52,765 nucleotides of DNA from positions 1 through 52,765 of the IMG/VR virus record IMGVR_UViG_3300009194_000002; one strand, 5' to 3'. The position numbers and the translations under genes are program-made. This DNA is from a virus. The notes below the pieces were generated by a model, which was not told the origin of the DNA, ran no database searches, and worked only from the letters and a program-made list of their open reading frames with translations. How positions within the stretch are numbered: position 1 is the first letter of the stretch; each line of letters begins with the position of its first letter. Shown here one piece after another: positions 40,754 through 49,414 of the stretch.

Positions 40754-41176
40754 ATGGGCTTCGACACTAACGAAGTTATTAACGGTAAATATGGCTTTTT
40801 ATACGACGAGGACGGCCGCCAGTTAACTACTACCCAGGAATTTGAAGCTGTAGTAGATCTTAACAAAGAGGAAATAGAAATGGCCGGCGAATTTATGTCC
40901 GGACATAAAGTTATGGGCGGATCCGGTTCTGGATCAGTAACTTATTTAAAACTTACTTCTGCCCTGGTTAAAAAGATCAGCGAGGAACCTACAGCTAAGT
41001 TTAACTATTTAGGGAAGCTGGCAGATCCTACTGCAAAAGGGGAAGAAGCAGTCCTTTATAAGCGACTATCTTTCGATCAGATACCCTTACAGAACTATTC
41101 ATTAGGGGATATTGTAGAAGTAGAACTGGACTTTACTTTCGAAGATTTCGAATATAAGGCCAGTATAGACGAATAA
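40754..41176 (+). CDS. Tail tube protein, XkdM-like (140 aa)
   Basis: Beta-rich protein with GKYGFLYDEDG near the start, GHKVMGGSGSGSVTYLKL near 50 and a typical end (VELDFTFEDFEY). Directly follows the sheath, as in PBSX-like phages. A perfect 9-bp hairpin follows. Confidence 0.9.
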   Translation: MGFDTNEVINGKYGFLYDEDGRQLTTTQEFEAVVDLNKEEIEMAGEFMSGHKVMGGSGSGSVTYLKLTSALVKKISEEPTAKFNYLGKLADPTAKGEEAVLYKRLSFDQIPLQNYSLGDIVEVELDFTFEDFEYKASIDE

Positions 41177-41186
41177 TTCAATAGTT

Positions 41187-41216
41187 AGGGGTTAACGCCG
41201 TAAAGGCTTAACCCCT
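41187..41216 (+). other. Hairpin after the tail tube gene
   Basis: AGGGGTTAA (41187-41195) pairs perfectly with TTAACCCCT (41208-41216) around a 12-nt loop. No U-run follows. Like the hairpin after the capsid gene, it may protect or process the mRNA of a highly made protein. Confidence 0.75.
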
Positions 41217-41244
41217 GGCTAATATTAGAAAGGGGTTTTAATTT

Positions 41245-41682
41245 ATGTCAAACAATTTTACTAGTTTAGATATGATCTTAACAAAGGATACAGAAGAACT
41301 TACAAGTCTTAAGACCGGGGAATTTGAAAGCGAGAAACTGGGTTTAATTCCTTATACTGCTATAGATCACCCAGAGTATAAGAGAAATAAGCGCGACTGT
41401 GTTAAGTTGATACCGGACGGATCGGGTGGAAGAAAACCCGACGTAGACGACGATAAACTAATGGTTCGCTTAGTTATCGACGCGGTAGATAAGGATAATC
41501 GAAGCGACTTTACTTTTGCTAATAAAAAACTGCTGGAAAAGCTTAACGTAGTCAGCGCTGAAAAAGCGGTAAGTAAGTTACTACAGCCGGGGGAAATTTA
41601 CGAGTTCGCTATGGATATACAAGATCTTTCCGGTTTTGGTAAAAGAGCGCGTAAAAAGCAGGAGGAAGAAGTAAAAAACTAA
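41245..41682 (+). CDS. Tail assembly chaperone, XkdN-like, short form (145 aa)
   Basis: Sits between tube and tape measure, the chaperone place. It ends EEEVKN at TAA 41680. The last sense codons form A_AAA_AAC (41673-41679), a classic -1 slippery heptamer, and the -1 frame is open for 53 more codons. So two products, like lambda G and GT, are expected. They coat the tape measure before tube assembly. Confidence 0.85.
   Translation: MSNNFTSLDMILTKDTEELTSLKTGEFESEKLGLIPYTAIDHPEYKRNKRDCVKLIPDGSGGRKPDVDDDKLMVRLVIDAVDKDNRSDFTFANKKLLEKLNVVSAEKAVSKLLQPGEIYEFAMDIQDLSGFGKRARKKQEEEVKN
41673..41679 (+). promoter_or_regulatory. Programmed -1 ribosomal frameshift site (A_AAA_AAC)
   Basis: The heptamer is in the right phase (GTA AAA AAC TAA) two codons before the stop of the chaperone gene. 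Slipping back one base joins the frame that runs to 41840. A downstream pseudoknot or hairpin was not obvious to me. Confidence 0.85.
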
Positions 41683-41840
41683 TAAAGCAGGACGGCGAAG
41701 CTAGGTTATTAGCTTATATATGGAATAACTATAAAAAGCTTCCGTCCGAAATTTACAACCTACCGCCTGGCGAAAAAACTTTTATTTACCAGGCTACGCT
41801 TGAACGGATCAAAGCAGAAAATAAAAGATCTCGCAAGTAA
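41679..41840 (+). CDS. Frameshift extension of the tail assembly chaperone (53 aa; fusion 198 aa)
   Basis: Read only after the -1 shift, with base 41679 used twice. It reads LIKQDGEARLLAYIWNN, then KLPSEIYNLPPGE and ATLERIKAE, a pattern typical of the second part of such chaperones in Firmicutes phages. It has no start or ribosome site of its own. The fusion links to the tape measure protein during tail assembly. Confidence 0.85.
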   Translation, partial: LIKQDGEARLLAYIWNNYKKLPSEIYNLPPGEKTFIYQATLERIKAENKRSRK

Positions 41841-41862
41841 TGAGTAGAAAGGGGGTAAATTA

Positions 41863-44310
41863 ATGGCTAGAGAATTTGTAATGGGCGCTAAAATGACCTT
41901 GAAAGATAGATTTAGTAAGCAATTAAAGGACGTAAAACGCGCTACCGATATGTTTAGTAACTCTATAGAAGGCGCTAACAGCGAAACCGCAGAAATGGTA
42001 AATAGGCAGTTAAGAGCGCGGGACAGTATGGACGATTTTAGCCGCGACACCCAGAGGGCTACTAATAACTTAAAAGAACAGCGGACTGCTACAAATAGAT
42101 TAGGTTCTGGAATGAGAATGTTAAGAGGTTTATTAGTCGGTGTAGCTTCGAGTATGGCCCTGGTAGGCGGTAAAAAATGGCTTGTAGATAGTAACGCTAA
42201 TATGGAAACTTACCAGAATACGCTAGAGGTTATAATGGGTTCACAGGAAGAAGCTATTAAACAGCTAGAATGGGCCGAAAAATTCGCCGGCGGAACACCC
42301 TTTCAGATCGGCGATATAGTAGAAGCTACTACCCGTCTAGAAAGTTACGGCTTGCAGTCAGAAAAAGTATTAGGTATTACTGGCGATATGGCTTCTGTAA
42401 TGGGTAAAGATCTTATGCAAGCAGTAGAAGCTGTAGCAGACGCCCAGACCGGAGAAGTAGAAAGACTTAAAGAATTCGGTATAACTAAGGATATGATCGA
42501 GGAACAGGCCGAAATGCTAGGCACTAACCCGATTAACAATAAGGGACAAATAACGGATATGAAAGCTTTTAACGCCGCTTTATTTTCTCTTATGGAAGAA
42601 CGCTTCGAGGGCGGAATGGCTATGCAAATGGAAACCTGGGACGGTATGATGTCAAATGCTAAAGATTTCTGGTCCCGGTTAGGTAGAACTTTAGGCGAAC
42701 CGATCTTCGAGGAAGCTAAATTACAGCTTGAAGGTCTTTTAGAGTACCTAAGCTTTTTAGAGGACAGCGGCGCTATAGATCGCTGGGCTACAAATGTAGA
42801 AAATAGTTTAACAGCTGTAAAAAACGGAATTAATAATTACATAAAACCGGGCGTCTTTTTTATGATCGGTGCCGCACAAGCTATCCGCAATAACTGGGAC
42901 TGGATCGGGCCTTTTGTAGAAGGCTTAGTCGTAACCCTGGGTAGTTACTTAATGATTACTAAAGGTATAGCTTTTTACCAGACCGTAGCCGCTGGTATAC
43001 AATGGGCTTATAATGCCGCTATTACAGCTTATCAGACATTAGGTCTTATAGCGATCGGTATAACCGAAGGTTGGGCCGGCGTCCAAACAGCGCTCAATAT
43101 CGCTTTAAACGCTAACCCTATAGGCCTGGTAGTAGCTTCGATAGCTTTATTAGTCGGAGGTTTAATATTAGCCTATAGGAAGTCAGAAACCTTTAGAAAC
43201 ATTGTTAACAGCGTATGGGATACAATCTGGACTAAGGTTAAACCTATAGTAGATAGTTTACGGAATTCTATAGTTAACGCTTTTAGTGCAGTACTTAACT
43301 GGGTTAATACTTACTGGCCTAAGATCGAGCAGATAATATCTTTTGTTTGGGCTTTTTTAGGGCCTTTTGTAATGGCTAAGATTAACATAATTAAGACAGC
43401 AGTAATTAATGGCTTTAGTTTAATATTTGATACCGTACGCCGTGTTATGGGTATGGTAGGCGCAATAGTTCGTATAAGCTGGTCTATAATATCCGGAATA
43501 TTCGGTGTAGGTTTAAGCCTACTTACCGGTGACTGGGAAGGTGCCTGGGAAGCTATGTTAAGTATGCTATCTGGTATCTGGACTGGTATAGAACAGTTCT
43601 TTACAGAGTTAGGTGGTCTATTTTTAGACGCCGGGGGTACTATTATAAATACCTTAGTTACAGGAATTCAAACCGCGGCTATGGCCCCAGTAGAAGCTGT
43701 AAAGAATGTATTTGAAAAGGTAAGAAACTTACTGCCGTTTAGTGACGCTAAGGACGGACCTTTTAGTAATTTAACAGGTAGCGGCCAGGCTATTATAACT
43801 ACTATAATAGACGGTATAGAAAATAAAGCTACTAAGATCTACGATACTGTTACTAATGTATTTGAAAAAGTAAAAGATTTTGCGCTGACACCGATTAACG
43901 GGATTTTAAACGCCGTAGATAATGTATTCAGCGGGGTTAGAAACAGCGTTTTAGATATTTATAATAAGGTAGTAGGGATAATTGATAAGATCCCGAAAGC
44001 TTTTTTACCTAAAAACTTAGAAAATCTAAAACCTATAGAACTTAAGGCCAGCGCTTCTGGGGATCAATTTAAAGATAGCCCTACAACAGGTAACAGTCAG
44101 AAAATAAACCCAGCTGGAACAGTTAACACGAATAATACAAGTAAAAGCGTAGCTATTCAGAACTTAATAGGTACTTTAGAACTTAAGGACGTAGGTAATA
44201 GAAATGTAGAAGATCTGGTAGACGAGATTATAGCTAGTCTATATAACAGATTATCGGACGCTGACGAAGTATTAAGCACCGGTGAAATGGAGGTATTACT
44301 CAATGGGTAG
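41863..44310 (+). CDS. Tail tape measure protein (815 aa)
   Basis: Longest structural gene, in the usual place after the chaperone. The N-terminal 110 residues are coiled coil, then a tape measure core (NTLEVIMGSQEEAIKQ near 120). Several hydrophobic stretches (near 360 to 440 and 490 to 600) are typical of the part that enters the membrane. It sets tail length. AAAGGGGGT lies upstream. Confidence 0.9.
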   Translation: MAREFVMGAKMTLKDRFSKQLKDVKRATDMFSNSIEGANSETAEMVNRQLRARDSMDDFSRDTQRATNNLKEQRTATNRLGSGMRMLRGLLVGVASSMALVGGKKWLVDSNANMETYQNTLEVIMGSQEEAIKQLEWAEKFAGGTPFQIGDIVEATTRLESYGLQSEKVLGITGDMASVMGKDLMQAVEAVADAQTGEVERLKEFGITKDMIEEQAEMLGTNPINNKGQITDMKAFNAALFSLMEERFEGGMAMQMETWDGMMSNAKDFWSRLGRTLGEPIFEEAKLQLEGLLEYLSFLEDSGAIDRWATNVENSLTAVKNGINNYIKPGVFFMIGAAQAIRNNWDWIGPFVEGLVVTLGSYLMITKGIAFYQTVAAGIQWAYNAAITAYQTLGLIAIGITEGWAGVQTALNIALNANPIGLVVASIALLVGGLILAYRKSETFRNIVNSVWDTIWTKVKPIVDSLRNSIVNAFSAVLNWVNTYWPKIEQIISFVWAFLGPFVMAKINIIKTAVINGFSLIFDTVRRVMGMVGAIVRISWSIISGIFGVGLSLLTGDWEGAWEAMLSMLSGIWTGIEQFFTELGGLFLDAGGTIINTLVTGIQTAAMAPVEAVKNVFEKVRNLLPFSDAKDGPFSNLTGSGQAIITTIIDGIENKATKIYDTVTNVFEKVKDFALTPINGILNAVDNVFSGVRNSVLDIYNKVVGIIDKIPKAFLPKNLENLKPIELKASASGDQFKDSPTTGNSQKINPAGTVNTNNTSKSVAIQNLIGTLELKDVGNRNVEDLVDEIIASLYNRLSDADEVLSTGEMEVLLNG

Positions 44311-44971
44311 TCTAAAGGTAAAGATAACCATAAGGGATAATAAAACAGGCGAATACGTACGTATTCCAGTAATACCGCCCAGGCTTCAATACCAGGAGGG
44401 CGCGGCTATGGTAGATACTGTTAAGATCCTTAATGTAGGTAATATTGATTTCCACAGCGGGGTGGAACTTGACAGTATGGGCTGGTCCTCTTTTTTCCCG
44501 GCAAGATACGACGGCGGTTATGTTAATATCGCCGGGGATCTTCTAAAAGAACCGCTGGAATATAAGGAAATATTTAAAGAATGGAAAGATACAGGTAGGC
44601 CTTTACAGCTTATTATACCTGTAATAGATCTTAACGTACCTATGTATTTAGCTTCCTTTAACTGGGATCTTAGAGGACACGAAAAAGATATTTATTACAG
44701 CTGTAACTTTAAGCGCGATAAAGACGTAAGACCCAGACAGTATAATACAGACACCGGGACGATCGAAGAAGTGACACAGCAAACGGCAGAGGACAGGGCG
44801 CCAGTACCGGAAGAAACACCACCCAGTAGCTACGTAGTTAAGGAAGGGGATAACTTAACTACTATAGCAAAAAGAACGGGGAATGACTGGGAAACTATTT
44901 ACGCTGATAACAGGGAAGCAATCGGGGACGATCCGAACACAATACAACCAGGAACGGAATTAATGGTATGA
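44303..44971 (+). CDS. LysM baseplate protein, XkdP-like (222 aa)
   Basis: ATG 44303 is chosen since GGAGGT lies 8 bases upstream; the frame opens 7 codons earlier. Residues 175 to 222 are a LysM domain (YVVKEGDNLTTIAKRTG...PGTELMV) that binds peptidoglycan. The N-terminal part fits XkdP. Overlaps the tape measure gene by 8 bases and the next gene as ATGA. Confidence 0.9.
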   Translation: MGSLKVKITIRDNKTGEYVRIPVIPPRLQYQEGAAMVDTVKILNVGNIDFHSGVELDSMGWSSFFPARYDGGYVNIAGDLLKEPLEYKEIFKEWKDTGRPLQLIIPVIDLNVPMYLASFNWDLRGHEKDIYYSCNFKRDKDVRPRQYNTDTGTIEEVTQQTAEDRAPVPEETPPSSYVVKEGDNLTTIAKRTGNDWETIYADNREAIGDDPNTIQPGTELMV

Positions 44972-46047
44972 TCCAGGTAGAAGTTAACGGCCAGGACATT
45001 AGACCATTACTAGCCAGTCCGCCCCGAATACAGGATAATATAAACGCCACGTGTAGGACTTTATCCCTTAAGCCTTATAAAAGTCGTGATCTGGAAAACT
45101 ATTTAGGTCAGCCAGTTAAGCTTCGTTATAGTAACGAGATCTGGTTCTATGGTTTTTTAAGATCACGGCGCTATAACTCAAACGGACAGGCAGAGTATAC
45201 CGCGGCGGATCCTCTAATATTTATGAAAAATAACCCCGGTGATTATTACTTTAAGAATATAACAGCTAACCAGGGAATGAAGCAGTTAGCAGAAAAGACA
45301 GGCGTAAAGATCGGCCAGCTGGAAAATACCGGCGCCGTACTATCCCAGCTTTTTTACGAGAATAAGGACCCGGATAAAATAGCTATCGACTTACTGGCCC
45401 GAACTTACAGAGAAAACAGTAAAAAGTACTGGTTTAGATACGATCCAGAAAAAGGTCTGATCCTATTTGAAAGAAAAACACCTAAAAAGGTCTGGGCCTT
45501 CCAAGTCGGTGTTAACCTAGAACAGGCAGAATACAAGGATAGTATCGAAAAAACAGTAACTATAGTAAAGCTTGTTAACAGAGAAACAGGGAAGGTAGTT
45601 ACTAAAGGCGATAGTCAAAGTATTAAACAGTACGGGCCTTATACACACTTTGAAGAAGTAGACAAACAGGCGGCTAAAATAATGGATCAATTAGCTAATG
45701 ATCTATTAAAACAGAAAGGTAAAGTCGAAAAATCACAGAGTATTAAGGGAATAAATCCGGGGACTATGCCGCAGTTTTACAGCGGGGACGTGATTTATGT
45801 AGAGGAAGAAAAAACTAAACTAATCGGTGCCTATCATATTAAAAACGCGGTACAGACTTTTAAGAGTGATAACCTTATAGAACTTAAGTTCGATATACAG
45901 GAAGCGCCGGACGTACCTATTATAGAATATGAAAACGCCAGTCAACCGCCGCCGTCTGATGAAGAAACAGAAAAAGGCGTACAGCAGGAATACAGCGACG
46001 AACTTAAAAAGCTGATGGATAAATACGGAATAGATCCGGAAGGTTAG
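44968..46047 (+). CDS. Baseplate hub protein, XkdQ-like (359 aa)
   Basis: NGQDIRPLLASPPRIQDN at the start and a mid part with RYDPEKGLILFERK fit XkdQ/YqbQ, the hub protein related to T4 gp27. The C-terminus is acidic. ATG overlaps the stop of the LysM gene. Order P, Q supports it. Confidence 0.85.
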   Translation: MIQVEVNGQDIRPLLASPPRIQDNINATCRTLSLKPYKSRDLENYLGQPVKLRYSNEIWFYGFLRSRRYNSNGQAEYTAADPLIFMKNNPGDYYFKNITANQGMKQLAEKTGVKIGQLENTGAVLSQLFYENKDPDKIAIDLLARTYRENSKKYWFRYDPEKGLILFERKTPKKVWAFQVGVNLEQAEYKDSIEKTVTIVKLVNRETGKVVTKGDSQSIKQYGPYTHFEEVDKQAAKIMDQLANDLLKQKGKVEKSQSIKGINPGTMPQFYSGDVIYVEEEKTKLIGAYHIKNAVQTFKSDNLIELKFDIQEAPDVPIIEYENASQPPPSDEETEKGVQQEYSDELKKLMDKYGIDPEG

Positions 46048-46058
46048 GGGGTTAATTA

Positions 46059-46811
46059 ATGGCAGATAAAGAAGTAGACTTACTTAAACTATTAAGAAAA
46101 GAAAATGATAACCAACCCCCAGGCCTTAGAGTAGCCAGGGTAAATAGTACTGAACCGGGAACGGAAACCTTTATTTTAGAGGGTTCAGAACTTGTATTAG
46201 ATATAGATTTATTCGAAGTACCGCCGGAAATGTACCCTTTAAGGGTTAACGATCTTTATTTAGCTTACCCGCTTGTCGGTGGGGATAATAACCACCGCTG
46301 GGCCTTAATAGAAAAGATCAGCGGAGGAATACCGATCTTAGAAGCTGTAACACCCGGCCCGGACCCTACTTTTAAGTTTGAAAAAAGCGGACAGTTAGTA
46401 GATCCTGTTTACACGGCAGACCGCTTCGAAATTCCGGTAGATATGAACCCTGTTAGACAGACGGATCGCTTTTTAGTACGTCCGATCGACGGCGATAACT
46501 ACAGCGCTAACCCACGCTGGGTATTAACCGAGAAACTGACCGGCGGGGTAGTACAGGCTACTATGGCCGGAGGTACTAGCTGTAATGTAGAAAATTACGG
46601 GACTATTTCCGGTTTGATTGTACCTAGCTGGGTAGTACATAATCATATACAAACACAGTATTTTGACACACACGATAAACCTAGCGATATGTATTTACGA
46701 GGTGATAACTTAGTAGTCGACAGCCTTAAAGGCGGCGACAGCGTAATAATAGAGCCTACAGGGACACCGGAAAACGTGCAATATGTAGTTACTCAATTCT
46801 TAAGTCGATAG
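46059..46811 (+). CDS. Baseplate protein with an internal duplication, XkdR-like place (250 aa)
   Basis: Two related blocks are seen: MYPLRVNDLYLAYPL...NHRWALIEKISGG (near 58-93) and MNPVRQTDRFLVRPI...NPRWVLTEKLTGG (near 128-168). The C-terminus is a beta part. The place between XkdQ and XkdS relatives fits an XkdR/DUF2577-type spike or puncturing protein, though the copies are unusual. AGGGGG lies upstream. Confidence 0.7.
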   Translation: MADKEVDLLKLLRKENDNQPPGLRVARVNSTEPGTETFILEGSELVLDIDLFEVPPEMYPLRVNDLYLAYPLVGGDNNHRWALIEKISGGIPILEAVTPGPDPTFKFEKSGQLVDPVYTADRFEIPVDMNPVRQTDRFLVRPIDGDNYSANPRWVLTEKLTGGVVQATMAGGTSCNVENYGTISGLIVPSWVVHNHIQTQYFDTHDKPSDMYLRGDNLVVDSLKGGDSVIIEPTGTPENVQYVVTQFLSR

Positions 46812-46821
46812 GGGTGATATT

Positions 46822-47265
46822 ATGGCAGGAAAAAAGACCCCTGTATTTGACTGGTCGAAAATGGAATTTAAAAGAGATTTAAACGGATCAGTAAAAACAG
46901 GGACCGGTAACGTAGCAGTAGAAGAATTATTCTTTAAAGCCCAGCAGACCAGAAGAGGGGTTTATTTGATATATGCTAACCAGGACGATCCGGATCAGCA
47001 CCATAAATATGGTAATGATCTACTTAATGTAATAAGATCTAATCTTACCGGAGGGGTTAAGGAAAGCGAAATAAAAAGAGCTGTGAAAGAAGCTGGTATA
47101 TATTTAGACGGTGTAAAGGACGTCTTTAACATTGAAGTAATTAAAAATGAGTTTAATGGTCGCAAAATAGATTTAGACGAGGTTTATATTAAAGCGGTGA
47201 TTACTACAATTTACGACGACAAGCTACCTATAGAAGGTATTATTACACTAACTGAAAGGGGGTAA
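46822..47265 (+). CDS. Baseplate wedge protein, XkdS/DUF2634-like (147 aa)
   Basis: FDWSKMEFKRDLNG at the start, LFFKAQQTRRGVYLIYAN and a C-terminal VYIKAVITTIYDD fit XkdS/DUF2634, related to T4 gp25 in fold class. Place before the baseplate J gene agrees. Ribosome site AGGGGTGAT. Confidence 0.85.
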   Translation: MAGKKTPVFDWSKMEFKRDLNGSVKTGTGNVAVEELFFKAQQTRRGVYLIYANQDDPDQHHKYGNDLLNVIRSNLTGGVKESEIKRAVKEAGIYLDGVKDVFNIEVIKNEFNGRKIDLDEVYIKAVITTIYDDKLPIEGIITLTERG

Positions 47266-47271
47266 ATATTT

Positions 47272-48831
47272 ATGGCAGATAGACCAGAATTTAAATCTGT
47301 TTATGAAGAACAGGAAGCAGATATAAGAGATAGAATGTTAAGCAGAATAAGCGACGACTGGCGTAAAAAACCCGGCGATTTTGTTTATGATACTGTAGCT
47401 ACTTCGCCACTTGAAGTAAAACAGTTACAGATCGGACTAGATCAGATATTAAAAAACGCTTTTGCTCAATACGCGGAAGGTAGCTTTTTAGATTACTTAA
47501 TGAACGACATAGGAATGACCCGGAAAGGATCTACCCCGAACCAGAGAACTTTAAACGTAACAGCAGACAGTGGGGTAGTTATTCCAGCTGGGCAGTTACT
47601 TAATACTGTTATACTAGATAATGAAGGGGATCCTTTAGAATACACGGTCGACGAAAAGGTAGAATTCACCGCTAATGAAACAAAAGCTGTAAAAGTTACC
47701 TGTAATACTGACGGGACGGTCGGAAATATAGCTACAGGATCAGACTTTATTTTTCAACCTTCAATCGGTGGTATTAAACAGATAATAGACCAGGGTTCAG
47801 ATATTTTAGGTACTGATACCGAGGACGATCCGGAAGCTTACGATCGCTACGAGTTTAAGGTAAATCACCCGGACACCGGAGGAAATAGAAATGATTATAT
47901 TCGCTGGATCCAGGAAATACCAGCGGTCGGCGATCAGCGAATTCTGCCTTTATGGCGCGGCAACGGGACCGTAAAAGCGGTTATAATAGATACTGAATAC
48001 CAGCCAGCTACTGAAACTTTAGTAGACGAGGTACAGGAATATTTAGATCCTAAACTAGATACTACAAAAGAAGCTGAAACTATGTTAACCGACGGCTACG
48101 GGGTTACAGTTAACGCTGATAATGCAGAACTAGCTTACGATAGCCAGGGGGACGGGATCTTATACTACGATCAATTCGGCGGTTTAGAAGATCTTTTAGA
48201 AACCCAGAACCATTTTAAGGCCAGGGTCCAGGTAAAAGTAGATAGTAATTCCGGAACTAATGATCTACTAAAGATCGAAGTAAGGGACCGCGGCACTTTA
48301 ACCCCGGTTTATGAAACCGACGCGGAAAACAATCAAGCTGTAAAAACCCTTACCGCCGCAGACTTAAGCACAAGCTACGGTTATGTAGAACTTCCTTTTT
48401 ACTGGGACGGTCTACAGCCTATAGAAATAGCAGTAACCAGGCTTACTACAGACACTACAACCTTAGTTACTGTAGATAATGTTAACTTTATAAGCTTATA
48501 CGGCCAGGCTTTAGGGGAAGGAAAAGCGCCAGCAGGGGCTATGGTTTACGTTATATCAGCTATAGATCTACCGATAGATATTACAGCTGTAGTAGACTAT
48601 TCCGAAGGTTACGACCAGGCGGAGGTAGAAGCTGACTTTAAAGATAAGGTAGAAAATTACCTTGTAGACCTAGCTTTTTCAGATAAGCCGGTAGTTTATA
48701 ATAAGATCGGATCCCTACTTATTGAAACTACAGGGGTTAGTAACTATTCTGATCTTACAATAAACGGCGGAACTACTGATATAATGCCCGGTAAGGAAGA
48801 AGTAGCAACCCTGGGGACGGTGACGATCTAA
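47272..48831 (+). CDS. Baseplate J protein, XkdT-like, with inserted domain (519 aa)
   Basis: Residues 1 to 260 and 415 to 519 fit XkdT/gpJ: GSFLDYLMNDIGMTRK near 70, GNRNDYIRWIQEIPAVGD near 204 and GEGKAPAGAMVYV near 415. In relatives YLDP leads almost directly to GEGKAP. Here about 150 residues (262-413) lie between, beta-rich with PFYWDG and VDNVNFISLYG, like a carbohydrate-binding sandwich. The insert may face outward and help bind the host. Confidence 0.85.
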   Translation: MADRPEFKSVYEEQEADIRDRMLSRISDDWRKKPGDFVYDTVATSPLEVKQLQIGLDQILKNAFAQYAEGSFLDYLMNDIGMTRKGSTPNQRTLNVTADSGVVIPAGQLLNTVILDNEGDPLEYTVDEKVEFTANETKAVKVTCNTDGTVGNIATGSDFIFQPSIGGIKQIIDQGSDILGTDTEDDPEAYDRYEFKVNHPDTGGNRNDYIRWIQEIPAVGDQRILPLWRGNGTVKAVIIDTEYQPATETLVDEVQEYLDPKLDTTKEAETMLTDGYGVTVNADNAELAYDSQGDGILYYDQFGGLEDLLETQNHFKARVQVKVDSNSGTNDLLKIEVRDRGTLTPVYETDAENNQAVKTLTAADLSTSYGYVELPFYWDGLQPIEIAVTRLTTDTTTLVTVDNVNFISLYGQALGEGKAPAGAMVYVISAIDLPIDITAVVDYSEGYDQAEVEADFKDKVENYLVDLAFSDKPVVYNKIGSLLIETTGVSNYSDLTINGGTTDIMPGKEEVATLGTVTI

Positions 48832-48832
48832 T

Positions 48833-49402
48833 ATGACTTTAAGAACTGATCGAATGTTAAACCAGGCACCTTATTATTATAAATTCTCTAACCTATATAA
48901 CCAGATCCAGGCGGCGCAAGCTAGCGAATACGATAGCATAGAGGAAGCCCGGGAAGATTTAAGAAAGCAATTTTATATTACTACAGCTACCTGGGGGCTT
49001 AAATACTGGGAAGAACTGCTTAATATACCTACTAACGAAAGTGACAGCTACGATGTAAGGCGGTCCAGGGTATTAAGCCGCTGGCGGGCTGTAGGTAACT
49101 TTTCCGAAGATTTGATTAAATCAGTCTGTGAAAGTTTTTTAAACGGGGAAGTAGACGTAAAGATTAGACCGGCCCAGTATGAAGTAATTATTAAATTCGT
49201 AGGTAAAAGAGGGATCCCGCCGAACTTAGAAGATCTTAAAGCAATAGTTAACGGTTTGATCCACGCCCACTACGGTGTAAGTTACGAATTTACTTATTTA
49301 ATATGGGACGAAGTGGATAAAGAAAATATGACTTTTGATGAATTAGACGCGGCAAATTATACTTTTGACGAATTAGAAGTAGCTAGACCGCCGCTAACAT
49401 AA
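48833..49402 (+). CDS. Tail protein, XkdU/DUF2313-like (189 aa)
   Basis: RTDRMLNQAPYYYKFSN at the start, YDVRRSRVLSRWRAVGNF near 80 and the order after XkdT fit XkdU/YmfQ. Two near-copies, MTFDELDAANY and YTFDELEVARP, end the protein. It links the baseplate to the fibres. Confidence 0.85.
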   Translation: MTLRTDRMLNQAPYYYKFSNLYNQIQAAQASEYDSIEEAREDLRKQFYITTATWGLKYWEELLNIPTNESDSYDVRRSRVLSRWRAVGNFSEDLIKSVCESFLNGEVDVKIRPAQYEVIIKFVGKRGIPPNLEDLKAIVNGLIHAHYGVSYEFTYLIWDEVDKENMTFDELDAANYTFDELEVARPPLT

Positions 49403-49414
49403 AGGAGGTTAAAA

